Assembly (NCBI RefSeq): GCF_026183895.1
Contig: NZ_JAPFQI010000002.1
Coordinates: 1-64,000, forward strand
Source: Sabulicella glaciei
GTDB taxonomy: Bacteria; Pseudomonadota; Alphaproteobacteria; Acetobacterales; Acetobacteraceae
Direction of reading: 5' to 3'
Length of the DNA: 64,000 nucleotides
Shown here: one piece after another, positions 32,791-40,811 of the stretch
Layout of the letters: each line of letters starts with the position of its first letter
Numbering within the stretch: the stretch's first letter is position 1
Program-made: the position numbers and the translations under genes
Notes under the pieces: model-generated
What the model saw: the letters and a program-made list of their open reading frames with translations, nothing else
Databases searched by the model: none
What the model was told of the DNA's origin: nothing

Positions 32791-33256
32791 GACCCATGCC
32801 GATGGCGCCGCGCCACGCCGCAACCCGGCCCTGTCCTACGTGAAGGTGTTCCGGGCGGAGCCGATCGAGCGGATCGGGATGATCAAGCACGGGCTCCGGG
32901 CCTCGGACGCGAAACGCATCCTGTCCGACCTTGCGGTGACGCAGGCCGTGGCCATGCGGGCCCTGAACATCTCCGCCGCCACCATGAACCGCAAGGCGAA
33001 GGGCGAGGACCGGCTGCCCCCCGCCGAGAGCGAGCGCGTCCTGGGCGTGGCTCGCCTCGTCGGCCAGGTCCAGGCGATCGTGGAGGAATCCGGCAGCCCG
33101 AAGGGCTTCGATGCGGCCGCCTGGATGTCGCGCTGGCTGGGCGAACCGCTTCCGGCCCTGGGCGGGGCGCGTCCGCTCGATCTGCTGGACACGATGGAAG
33201 GCCAGGCCCTGGTTTCGGGTGCCCTTGCCCGCATCCAGAGTGGCGCCTACGCGTGA
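32789..33256 (+). CDS. Xre/MbcA/ParS-type antitoxin (DUF2384)
   Basis: A 155-residue antitoxin of the Xre-RES type. The N-terminal part has a helix-turn-helix-like region (L-A-V-T-Q-A-V-A-M-R-A-L-N-I-S-A-A-T-M-N-R, about 48-68). The C-terminal toxin-binding DUF2384 domain follows (S-E-R-V-L-G-V-A-R-L-V-G near 81-91, A-A-W-M-S-R-W-L, L-L-D-T-M-E-G). The start codon lies at the edge of the large inverted repeat, and AAAGGAG is correctly spaced. The stop overlaps the toxin GTG (GTGA), the usual coupled order antitoxin-toxin. Confidence 0.88.
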   Translation: MTHADGAAPRRNPALSYVKVFRAEPIERIGMIKHGLRASDAKRILSDLAVTQAVAMRALNISAATMNRKAKGEDRLPPAESERVLGVARLVGQVQAIVEESGSPKGFDAAAWMSRWLGEPLPALGGARPLDLLDTMEGQALVSGALARIQSGAYA

Positions 33257-33738
33257 CGCGGACCGCCTGGCGGATCGCGACCGACGCGCCGGGCTACGGG
33301 GCCGACGATCTTTCGGGCGCGGGGGCCAAGCGCACGGGCGGGCGCTGGAACGAGAAGGAACTTCCCGTCCTTTATGCCTCGGAGAACCGGGCGCTCGCCT
33401 GCCTGGAAACGATGGCCCACCTCAACGCGGGGGGCTTGCCGCTCAATCGCTACCTCGTGGAGATCGTCATCCCCGACGCGGTTTGGGATGCGCGGGAGGA
33501 GCACCGCGCGGACGCGCTTCCCGTGGGGTGGGATGCCCGCCCGCCCAGCCGGACGAGCATCGGATTCGGCACGGCCTGGCTGCTGAGCCGGCGGACCGCG
33601 CTTCTCGTGCTGCCATCGGTGATCGTGCCCGAGGAGCGGAACGTGCTGATCAACCCCCAGCATCCGGCCGCCGCCGCCATCGCGGCCCGCAAGCTCCGCC
33701 TCTGGACCTACGATCCCCGGCTGTCCGGAAGGCTGTAG
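33253..33738 (+). CDS. RES-domain toxin
   Basis: A 161-residue RES-domain protein. Family residues are visible: G-G-R-W-N (Arg31), L-Y-A-S-E (Tyr41), L-E-T-M-A-H (Glu52), the late L-P-S-V-I-V-P segment supplying serine, and N-V-L-I-N-P-Q-H-P. RES toxins degrade NAD+ and so arrest growth until neutralised by the cognate Xre antitoxin. Length is normal and all key residues are present, so the toxin appears functional. Translation is coupled to the antitoxin through the overlapping GTGA. Confidence 0.88.
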   Translation: MTRTAWRIATDAPGYGADDLSGAGAKRTGGRWNEKELPVLYASENRALACLETMAHLNAGGLPLNRYLVEIVIPDAVWDAREEHRADALPVGWDARPPSRTSIGFGTAWLLSRRTALLVLPSVIVPEERNVLINPQHPAAAAIAARKLRLWTYDPRLSGRL

Positions 33739-33770
33739 ATCCCCGCGGCACCGCCTGGCCCTGCTCCCCC

Positions 33771-35180
33771 TCAGCGGAAGATCGGCACCGAATCCTCCTC
33801 CGGCATGTCGGGCAGCGGCACGTCGATGGTGACGGTAGCGGGATCCACCCCGGTGCCGCGGTCGAGGAAGTAGGTCACCGCCTCGGGCCAGGCGATCACG
33901 ATCGCCACCAGCGTCAGCTGGAGGAAGAGCCACGGAATCGCGCCCAGGTAGATGTCCTTGGTCAGCACCTCCTTCGGCGCGATGCCGCGCAGGTAGAACA
34001 GCGCGAAGCCGAAGGGCGGGTGCATGAAGCTGGTCTGCATGTTGATGCAGAGCAGCACGCCGAACCACACGAGGTCGATGCCGAGCTTCTCCGCCACCGG
34101 GGCCAACAGCGGCACGACGATGAAGGCGATCTCGAAGAAGTCGAGGAAGAAGGCCAGCAGGAAGACGAAGATGTTGACGAAGATCAGGAAGCCCATCTGG
34201 CCGCCGGGCAGCTGCGACAGCAGGTGCTCGATCCAGATGGAGCCGTCCACGCCCTGGAAGACCAGCGAGAACACCGTCGCGCCGATCAGGATGAAGATCA
34301 CCATGGCCGTGATCCGCATCGTGTTGCCCATGGCCTGGAACAGCAGCGTCCAGGAGAAGCGGCGGTTGATCACCGCCAGCACCACCGCGCCCACCGTTCC
34401 CATCGCCCCCGCCTCGGTCGGCGTGGCGAGGCCCATGAAGATCGTGCCCAGCACCAGGAAGATCAGCACGATGGAGGGCACCATGCCCTTGATGACGCGC
34501 CAGTAGAGCGGCCAGCCGCGCGGCGCCAGCGCCTCGGGCGGCAGGGGCGGGACCTTGTGCGGCGCCACCACCGACACGACGGCGATGAAGGCGAGGAAGA
34601 GCAGGATCTGCAGAAAGGACGGGCCGATGGCGCCCGCATACATGTCGCCCACCGGCTTGCCGAGCTGGTCGCCCAGGATGATGAGCACGAGCGAGGGCGG
34701 GATGACCTGGGTGATGGTGCCCGAGGCCGCGATCACGCCGGTCGCGATCCGCATGTCGTAGCCGTAGCGCATCATGACGGGCAGGGAGATCATGCCCATG
34801 GCGATGACCGAGGCCGCGACCGTGCCGGTGATGGCCCCCAGCACCGCGCCCACCAGGATGACCGCGTAGGCGAGGCCACCCGGAACCTTGCCGAAAAGCT
34901 GTCCCGTCCCCTCCAGCAGGTCCTCCGCCAGGCCGCAGCGCTCCAGGATCGCGCCCATCAGCGTGAAGAAGGGGATGGCCAGCAGCAGGTCGTTGGAAAG
35001 GATGCCGAAGACGCGCAACGGCAAATTGCCCAGATAGGCGGGGCCGAAGAACCCCAGCTCGATGGACAGGAAGCCGAAGAACAGTCCCACCGCGCAAAGC
35101 GAGAACGCGACCGGGAAGCCGATCAGCAGGAAGATGACCAGGCCGCCGAACATCAGCGGCGGCATCACGTCGAGGTTCAT
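33771..35180 (-). CDS. dctM: TRAP transporter large permease (DctM-like)
   Basis: A 469-residue polytopic membrane protein of the TRAP DctM family, about 12 hydrophobic helices. Typical segments include L-L-A-I-P-F-F-T-L-M-G-A-I-L-E-R, G-M-I-S-L-P-V-M-M-R-Y-G, I-P-P-S-L-V-L-I-I-L and L-C-I-N-M-Q-T-S-F-M-H-P-P-F-G. With DctQ it forms the Na+-driven uptake unit for organic acids. The long hydrophilic C-terminal tail (about 35 residues) is common. It starts 13 bases after the small permease stop. Confidence 0.92.
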   Translation of the reverse strand: MNLDVMPPLMFGGLVIFLLIGFPVAFSLCAVGLFFGFLSIELGFFGPAYLGNLPLRVFGILSNDLLLAIPFFTLMGAILERCGLAEDLLEGTGQLFGKVPGGLAYAVILVGAVLGAITGTVAASVIAMGMISLPVMMRYGYDMRIATGVIAASGTITQVIPPSLVLIILGDQLGKPVGDMYAGAIGPSFLQILLFLAFIAVVSVVAPHKVPPLPPEALAPRGWPLYWRVIKGMVPSIVLIFLVLGTIFMGLATPTEAGAMGTVGAVVLAVINRRFSWTLLFQAMGNTMRITAMVIFILIGATVFSLVFQGVDGSIWIEHLLSQLPGGQMGFLIFVNIFVFLLAFFLDFFEIAFIVVPLLAPVAEKLGIDLVWFGVLLCINMQTSFMHPPFGFALFYLRGIAPKEVLTKDIYLGAIPWLFLQLTLVAIVIAWPEAVTYFLDRGTGVDPATVTIDVPLPDMPEEDSVPIFR

Positions 35181-35193
35181 CGGGGCGCGCCTC

Positions 35194-35742
35194 TTACTGC
35201 TCGGGCCGGTGGTATTCGGTGACGACCTCGACGGGCTGGCGGGCGCCGCGCAGCAGCGCGATGCGCTTGATCAGCTCCGACAGGCCCTGGAGGGTGATCA
35301 GGAAGAAGCCCAGCGGCAGCAGCATCTTGACCGGCCAGCGCAGCAGGCCGCCGGCATTGGGGCTGTCCTCCCACCGCACCCAGCTGTCCAGCGCGAAGGG
35401 CCAGGTCATCCAGGTCAGCAGCACCATGGCGGGCAGCATGAAGAAGACGAAGCCGAAGATGTCGATCCAGATCCGGCCCCGCTCGCCCACAAGTCCGTAG
35501 ACCAGGTCCACCCGGACATGCTCGTTGCGGAACAGCGTGTAGCTGGCCCCCAGCATCACGATGCCGGCGAAGAGGTACCACTGCACCTCCAGCCAGGCGT
35601 TGGAGGAGTAGTTGATGCCGTAGCGGACGAAGGCATTGGCCGCGCTGATGCCGCAGGCGAGCAGGACGCACACGTTCGCGGCCATGCCGAAGCGCTGGTT
35701 CATCCAGTCCACGCCCCGGCTGAACGCCAGCAGCCATGCCAT
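35194..35742 (-). CDS. dctQ: TRAP transporter small permease (DctQ-like)
   Basis: A 182-residue, four-helix membrane protein of the DctQ type. It contains W-Y-L-F-A-G-I-V-M-L-G-A-S-Y-T, then N-E-H-V-R-V-D-L-V-Y-G, the signature loop of the family, and a final helix near G-F-F-L-I-T-L-Q-G. An upstream GTG at 35773-35775 is possible; the ATG at 35740-35742 is preferred, with GAAGGGA upstream. No gene for the periplasmic binding protein (DctP/TAXI) lies on either side, so the substrate cannot be guessed. Confidence 0.85.
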   Translation of the reverse strand: MAWLLAFSRGVDWMNQRFGMAANVCVLLACGISAANAFVRYGINYSSNAWLEVQWYLFAGIVMLGASYTLFRNEHVRVDLVYGLVGERGRIWIDIFGFVFFMLPAMVLLTWMTWPFALDSWVRWEDSPNAGGLLRWPVKMLLPLGFFLITLQGLSELIKRIALLRGARQPVEVVTEYHRPEQ

Positions 35743-35850
35743 GCGCAATTTCCCTTCGAGTGGAGCCCCCGCCACGATCTTTAACGCCGTGTGACGGGGA
35801 AGGCCAGCGGCCCTCTCGCCCTGCGGCCCTGGCCCCGGTAGGCTCCTCCC

Positions 35851-37776
35851 ATGGTCGGGATGGGGATGGGGGCGGCGCTCGCCTCGGCCGCGCTGGCGGC
35901 GCTGGGGCTGCTCGTGGCGGCCTGGGCGCTGGCCGTGGGCGGCTTCGGTCCGGTGGCGCTGCCCTTCGGCCCACCCTGGGGCGCGCTTTCCCTGGCGCTG
36001 GACCCGCTTTCCGCTTGGTTCCTGCTCATCCTCGGCGCGGCCGGGCTGCCCGCCGCGCTCTTCGCCGTCGCCTCCGGCCTGTCCCGCGCCCAGGCGCTGC
36101 TGCTGCCTCCTTTCCTGCTCGCCATGGCGCTGGTGCTGCTGGCGGCGGACACGGTGACCCTGCTCCTGGGCTTCGAGGCGATGTCGCTGCTGTCCTGGGG
36201 GATCATCGCCGCCAGGGGGCAGCGTCGGGCGGCGCGGCTTTATCTCGGCTTCGCGACCGTCTCAGGCGTGGCGCTGCTGGGCGCGGTGGCGGCGCTCGCC
36301 CCCTCGGGCTTCGGCTTCGACGCGATCCGCGCTGCCCCGCCCGAGGGGCTGCGCGCCACGCTGCTGCTGGCGCTCGTCCTGCTGGGGGCGGGCAGCAAGG
36401 CGGGGCTGGTCCCGTTGCATCCCTGGCTGCCCGTCGCGCACCCGGCGGCACCCACGGCGCTCTCCGCGCTCCTGTCGGCCGCGATGGTGAAGGTGGCGCT
36501 CTATGTCCTGCTGCGCGTGGTCATGGACCTCGCCGGGCCGGCGCAGCCCGCCTGGTGGGGCGTGCCCTTTCTGGCGCTGGGCGCGGTCTCCGCGCTGTGG
36601 GGGGCGATCCGCGCCAATCTGGAAACCGACATGAAGGCGGTGCTGGCCTGCTCGACGCTGGAGAATGTCGGGTTGCTCGCCATCGCCCTCGGCCTCGCCC
36701 TGATGTTCCGCGGCAGCGACCTCCGGCCGCTCGCCGCCTTGGCGCTGTCGGCGCTGCTGCTGCACGCGCTGGTTCATGCCTGCTTCAAGACGCTGCTCTT
36801 CCTCGGTGCCGGCGCGGTGGTCGCGCTGGCCGGCACGCGCGACCCGGACCGGCTGGGTGGGCTGGTCCATCGCATGCCCTGGGTTGCGGGGCTGATGGGC
36901 CTCGCCGCCGCCTCCGCCGCCGCGCTGCCGCCCCTGGCCGGCTTCTCCTCCGAATGGCTGCTGCTGCAGTCGCTGCTGCAATCCTGGCGCCTCGCCGAGA
37001 TGTCGTTCCAGCTGCTCGGCGCCGCGGCGCTGGCCGCCGCCGGCATGGCCACGGCCCTGGCGGCGGCCGCCATGCTGCGCCTCGCCGGGACGGTGTTCCT
37101 CGGCCGGCCGCGCACCCCGCGCGCCGCCGGGGCGGGCGAGGCGACGGGGCTGCTGCGCCTTTCCCTTCTTCTGCCCGGCGGCTTCCTGCTGCTGCTTTCC
37201 GTGCTGCCCGGCCCGGCGCTTTCCCTGGCAGGCGGGGCGGTGCGGCGGGTGCTGGGGCCGGTGGCGCAGCCGCCTGCCTCCGGCCTCGCCTTGCTCCTGC
37301 CCGACGGGGCGGCGCTGTTCAGCCCCGTCGCGGTGATCCTGCTGCTCGGGTTGCTGCTGGCCCTGGGCTATTTCGGCACGCGCCGCCTGTCACCCGAGCC
37401 GCCTGTCCTCGGCCCGGCCTGGGATTGCGGCTTCGGCCCGGCCCCGGCGCACCTGCCTTTCGGCGACGTGCTGACCCAGCCCAGCGCCGCCGGGGCCGCG
37501 CAGCCCCTGCGCCGGATGCTGGGCGGCATCCCCATGGCGGTCGCCGAACGCCACGACGCCGCCATTCCCGGCAGCCCCTGGCCGGCACGGCTGCGCCTCC
37601 GCCTGCGCGACCGGGCCTTCCCGGCGCTCGTGCAGCCCTTGACCCGGCTGCGCCGCTTCCTGGCGCGCGAGGCGGAAAGGCTGCGCGACCTTTCCCTGCG
37701 CGGCTTCGTCGCCCTTTCCCTGCTGACGCTGGTGGCGCTGCTGGCCCTGCTGGCGGTGCTGGAGCGCCTGCGATGA
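35851..37776 (+). CDS. hyfB: Hydrogenase-4 component B-like proton-pumping membrane subunit
   Basis: A 641-residue antiporter-like membrane subunit (NuoL/M/N family, HyfB type) with some 14 helices. Ion-translocation residues sit in conserved helices: L-L-L-G-F-E-A-M-S-L-L-S (glutamate near 109), G-A-G-S-K-A-G-L-V-P-L-H-P-W-L (lysine near 182) and H-A-L-V-H-A-C-F-K-T-L-L-F. The C-terminal domain has W-D-C-G-F-G, typical of HyfB. It is the first gene of a six-subunit operon divergent from the TRAP genes. Several ATGs at the N-terminus leave the start uncertain by a few codons. The stop overlaps hyfC (ATGA). Confidence 0.88.
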   Translation: MVGMGMGAALASAALAALGLLVAAWALAVGGFGPVALPFGPPWGALSLALDPLSAWFLLILGAAGLPAALFAVASGLSRAQALLLPPFLLAMALVLLAADTVTLLLGFEAMSLLSWGIIAARGQRRAARLYLGFATVSGVALLGAVAALAPSGFGFDAIRAAPPEGLRATLLLALVLLGAGSKAGLVPLHPWLPVAHPAAPTALSALLSAAMVKVALYVLLRVVMDLAGPAQPAWWGVPFLALGAVSALWGAIRANLETDMKAVLACSTLENVGLLAIALGLALMFRGSDLRPLAALALSALLLHALVHACFKTLLFLGAGAVVALAGTRDPDRLGGLVHRMPWVAGLMGLAAASAAALPPLAGFSSEWLLLQSLLQSWRLAEMSFQLLGAAALAAAGMATALAAAAMLRLAGTVFLGRPRTPRAAGAGEATGLLRLSLLLPGGFLLLLSVLPGPALSLAGGAVRRVLGPVAQPPASGLALLLPDGAALFSPVAVILLLGLLLALGYFGTRRLSPEPPVLGPAWDCGFGPAPAHLPFGDVLTQPSAAGAAQPLRRMLGGIPMAVAERHDAAIPGSPWPARLRLRLRDRAFPALVQPLTRLRRFLAREAERLRDLSLRGFVALSLLTLVALLALLAVLERLR

Positions 37777-38735
37777 TGGCGGCGATCGGCGGCTTCCTGT
37801 CGCTGCTGCTGCACGCGGCGCTGACCCTGGCCCTGGCGCCGCTGCTGGTCGGGCTGGTGCGATGGCTCAAGGCGCGGATGATGGGACGACGCGGGGCCTC
37901 GCCCATCCAGCCCTGGCGCGACCTCGTGCGCCTGCTGCGGAAGCGGCCGATCCTCGCCTTCCACGCCTCGCCGGTTTCGCGCGCGGCGCCCTACATGGCC
38001 CTGGCGGCGACGCTGCTGGCGGTTCTGCTGGTGCCTTCCTTCGCGGGCGGGATGGCGCTGTCCGCCTTGTCGGACCTCGTGCTGATCGCGGGGTTGGTGG
38101 CGGTGGGGCGCGCCGCCCTGGCGCTGGCGGGGTTCGACGCGGGCAACGGCTTCGGCGGCATGGGCGCCTCGCGCGAACTGGCCTTCGCCGCCTTTGCCGA
38201 GCCGGCGCTGCTGCTGTGCATCCTGTCCTTCGCCGTACTGGCCGGGACCACCTCCCTGGACGGCATCGCCGCGATCTTCCGCGACGGGCAGGTGGGGCTA
38301 CGCGTCTCCCTCCTTTTCGCCGCGCTGGCGCTGGTCGCCGTCGCCCTGGCGGAGAATGCGCGCATCCCGGTGGACAATCCCGCCACCCACCTGGAGCTGA
38401 CCATGGTGCACGAGGCGATGATCCTGGAAGCCTCCGGCCGTCACCTCGCCCTGTGGGAGATGCAGGCGGCGCTGAAGCTGCTGCTCTGGTTCTCCCTGCT
38501 GCTGGCGGTCTTCGCGCCCTTCGGCATGGCGCCCGCCGGGGCGGGGCCGCTGCTGTGGCTCAAGGGGCTGGCGCTGTGGCTGGGCAAGCTGGGGCTGCTC
38601 GCCCTGGCGCTGGCGGCCTTCGAGAGCGCCATCAGCAAGATGCGCGTCTTCCGCGTGCCGGAATTCCTGGGCGGCGCGCTGCTGCTCGCGCTGCTGGCCG
38701 CCGCGCTGCTCTTCGTCTCGACGGGGCTCGCCTAA
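37773..38735 (+). CDS. hyfC: Hydrogenase-4 component C-like membrane subunit (NuoH/HycD family)
   Basis: A 320-residue membrane protein of the NuoH/HycD/HyfC family with eight helices. Typical loops are P-I-Q-P-W-R-D-L-V-R-L-L near 45-56, F-G-G-M-G-A-S-R-E near 128-136, the R-I-P-V-D-N-P-A-T-H-L-E-L-T-M-V-H-E segment, which forms the interface to the hydrophilic arm, and K-M-R-V-F-R-V-P-E-F near the end. Two adjacent ATGs overlap the hyfB stop. It anchors the redox module to the ion-pumping module. Confidence 0.9.
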   Translation: MMAAIGGFLSLLLHAALTLALAPLLVGLVRWLKARMMGRRGASPIQPWRDLVRLLRKRPILAFHASPVSRAAPYMALAATLLAVLLVPSFAGGMALSALSDLVLIAGLVAVGRAALALAGFDAGNGFGGMGASRELAFAAFAEPALLLCILSFAVLAGTTSLDGIAAIFRDGQVGLRVSLLFAALALVAVALAENARIPVDNPATHLELTMVHEAMILEASGRHLALWEMQAALKLLLWFSLLLAVFAPFGMAPAGAGPLLWLKGLALWLGKLGLLALALAAFESAISKMRVFRVPEFLGGALLLALLAAALLFVSTGLA

Positions 38736-39394
38736 TGGGGTTCGGCCAGCTTCCCTACGACGTCGCGCACCTGCTGGGCGGGGCGATGCTGCTGTGCTCC
38801 TTCGTGATGCTCTACCAGCGCCGCCTCCAGGCGCTGGTCACGGCGCTGGCGGCGCAGGGCGTGCTGCTCGGCCTGGCCGCGCTGTGGCAGGGCCACGTGC
38901 AGGGCGCACCCTCGCTCTACCTGACGGGGCTGATCGCCCTCGCGGCCAAGGGCGTGGCGATCCCGCTCGTGCTGCGCCGCCTCCTGCGGCAATGGCCGCC
39001 CGAGGCGCGGGTGGAGGACGCACCGGTCGCGCTGTCGCTGCTGCTCGGCCTCGCCCTGGTCGGGCTGTCGCTGCTGGTGGCGCTGCCCGTCACCGCGGGC
39101 GCCCGCGCCATGCTGCGCGAGGACCTCGCCGTCGCGCTGTCGCTGCTGCTGATCGGCCTCGTCATCATGGCGACGCGGCGGCTGGCGCTGGCGCAGGTGG
39201 CGGGGCTGATGACGCTGGAAAACGGCCTCGTCCTCGCCGCTACGGGCGTCGCGGGCATGCCCTTCGTCGTGGAGATCTCGACCGCCGGCCTCGTGCTGGT
39301 GATCGCGCTGCTGGCCGGGGTGCTGGCGCGGCAGATCCACGGGCGCTGGGGCAGCCTCGACACCGCCCTGCTCGACCCGCACCGGGGGCGCTGA
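38735..39394 (+). CDS. hyfE: Hydrogenase-4 component E-like membrane subunit (NuoK-related)
   Basis: A 219-residue, strongly hydrophobic protein with about seven helices, matching HyfE, which contains a NuoK-like core. Conserved features include L-I-A-L-A-A-K-G-V-A-I-P near 65-75 (lysine in a helix) and L-M-T-L-E-N-G-L-V-L-A-A near 155-166, equivalent to the NuoK glutamate helix. The ATG shares one base with the hyfC stop. Together with hyfB and hyfF it forms the proton-conducting part. Confidence 0.88.
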   Translation: MGFGQLPYDVAHLLGGAMLLCSFVMLYQRRLQALVTALAAQGVLLGLAALWQGHVQGAPSLYLTGLIALAAKGVAIPLVLRRLLRQWPPEARVEDAPVALSLLLGLALVGLSLLVALPVTAGARAMLREDLAVALSLLLIGLVIMATRRLALAQVAGLMTLENGLVLAATGVAGMPFVVEISTAGLVLVIALLAGVLARQIHGRWGSLDTALLDPHRGR

Positions 39395-39395
39395 G

Positions 39396-40811
39396 GTGAC
39401 GCTGCCCCTGGCCCTCGTCCTGATGCCCCTGGCCGCCGCGGCGCTGCTCGCCGCCTGGCCGGCGCGTGCGGCAGCACTGAACGTCGCGGCGGCGGCGCTG
39501 ACGCTGCTGCTGGCCGTGGGGCTGCTCCTGACCGGGCCGGCGCCGGAAGGCGCGTGGCTGGCGGCGGATGCGCTGAACCGGCCGCTGGTGCTGGTGGCGG
39601 CGCTGGTCGGCCTGTCCACCGCCATCTTCTCCTTCGGCGACATCCGCGCCGAGGGCTTCGACACCGGCGCCACCCGCCTCTACCACGCCTGCTTCCAGGG
39701 TTTCGTCGCCGCGCAGATGCTGGCCCTGCTGGCCGATAATCTCGGCCTGATGTGGGTGGCGATCGAGGCGGCGACCTTGCTCTGCATCCTCGTGGTCGGG
39801 ATGCGCCGCACTCCTGCGGCGATGGAGGCGGCGTGGAAGTTCTTCATCCTCTGCGGCATCGGCATCGCGCTGGCGCTGTTCGGCGTCATCCTGCTGGCCA
39901 TGGCGGCGCAGCCCCTGGTGGAGGAGGCGCGGCGCTTGTCCTTCGCCGCCATCCTCGCCGCCGCGCCGCGTGCCGAGGCGGGTCTGCTCAACCTCGCCTT
40001 CCTGTTCCTGCTGGTGGGATTCGGCACCAAGGCGGGGCTGGTGCCGCTGCATTCCTGGCTGCCCGACGCCCATGCCGAGGGGCCGACCCCCATCGCCGCC
40101 GTGCTGTCCGGGCTGCTGCTGAACTGCGCCATGCTCGGCATCCTGCGCGGGCTGGCCATCGTCAACGCGAATGATGCGGCCATCGCCCCGGGGCCGTTCC
40201 TCGTCGCGGCCGGGCTGGCCTCGCTGCTGCTCGCCTCGCTGTCGCTGTGGCGGCGGCGCGACACGAAGCGGCTGCTTGGCTGGTCCTCGGTCGAGCACAT
40301 GGGGCTGTCGGCCTTCGCCTTCGGCCTGGGCGGGCCGGCGGGGCACATGGCAGGGATGGTGCATCTCTGCGGCCATTCGCTGCTGAAATCCGCTGCCTTC
40401 TTCGCGCTGGGACGCGCGGCGCAGCTGCGCGGGAGCCAGGCCATCGCCGACATCTCGGGCCTCGCCCGCTCGCACCCCGCGCTGGGCTGGGGGCTGGTCT
40501 TCGCCATGGCCGGGCTCGCCGGGCTGCCGCCCTTCGCGCTCTTCGCCTCCGAGTTGCTGATGGCGGCGACGGCGGGGCGCGAGGCGCCCTGGCTCCTGCT
40601 GCCCTTGCTGGTCGGGCTGCTGGTGGCGGGGCTGGCGATCCTCGCCGCCATGCAGCGCCTGTGCTTCGGCCCGGCCCATCCGGCACCGGCGGCGGGGGTG
40701 GTGACGCTGCTGCCGCTCTGGGCGCATCTGCTGCTCGCGGCCGTGCTGGGCCTCGCCCTGCCGGAGCCGCTCGCCGCCCTGTTCCGCGACGCGGCGAGGC
40801 TGCTGGGATGA
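39396..40811 (+). CDS. hyfF: Hydrogenase-4 component F-like proton-pumping membrane subunit
   Basis: A 471-residue antiporter-like subunit of the HyfF/NuoN type with about 13 helices. Ion-path residues appear in M-W-V-A-I-E-A-A-T-L-L, F-G-T-K-A-G-L-V-P-L-H-S-W-L-P-D-A-H, W-S-S-V-E-H-M-G, and H-S-L-L-K-S-A-A-F-F. The start is GTG, two bases after the hyfE stop, and the stop overlaps the hyfG ATG. It is the second antiporter-like subunit after HyfB, so the complex would have at least two pumping modules. Confidence 0.88.
   Translation: MTLPLALVLMPLAAAALLAAWPARAAALNVAAAALTLLLAVGLLLTGPAPEGAWLAADALNRPLVLVAALVGLSTAIFSFGDIRAEGFDTGATRLYHACFQGFVAAQMLALLADNLGLMWVAIEAATLLCILVVGMRRTPAAMEAAWKFFILCGIGIALALFGVILLAMAAQPLVEEARRLSFAAILAAAPRAEAGLLNLAFLFLLVGFGTKAGLVPLHSWLPDAHAEGPTPIAAVLSGLLLNCAMLGILRGLAIVNANDAAIAPGPFLVAAGLASLLLASLSLWRRRDTKRLLGWSSVEHMGLSAFAFGLGGPAGHMAGMVHLCGHSLLKSAAFFALGRAAQLRGSQAIADISGLARSHPALGWGLVFAMAGLAGLPPFALFASELLMAATAGREAPWLLLPLLVGLLVAGLAILAAMQRLCFGPAHPAPAAGVVTLLPLWAHLLLAAVLGLALPEPLAALFRDAARLLG

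Noticed and set aside
33111-35222. A plus-strand open frame of about 700 codons opposite the TRAP genes
   Set aside because: Its product is a low-complexity His/Asp/Glu/Arg-rich string, the mirror of membrane-protein codons on the other strand. The TRAP genes have clear families.
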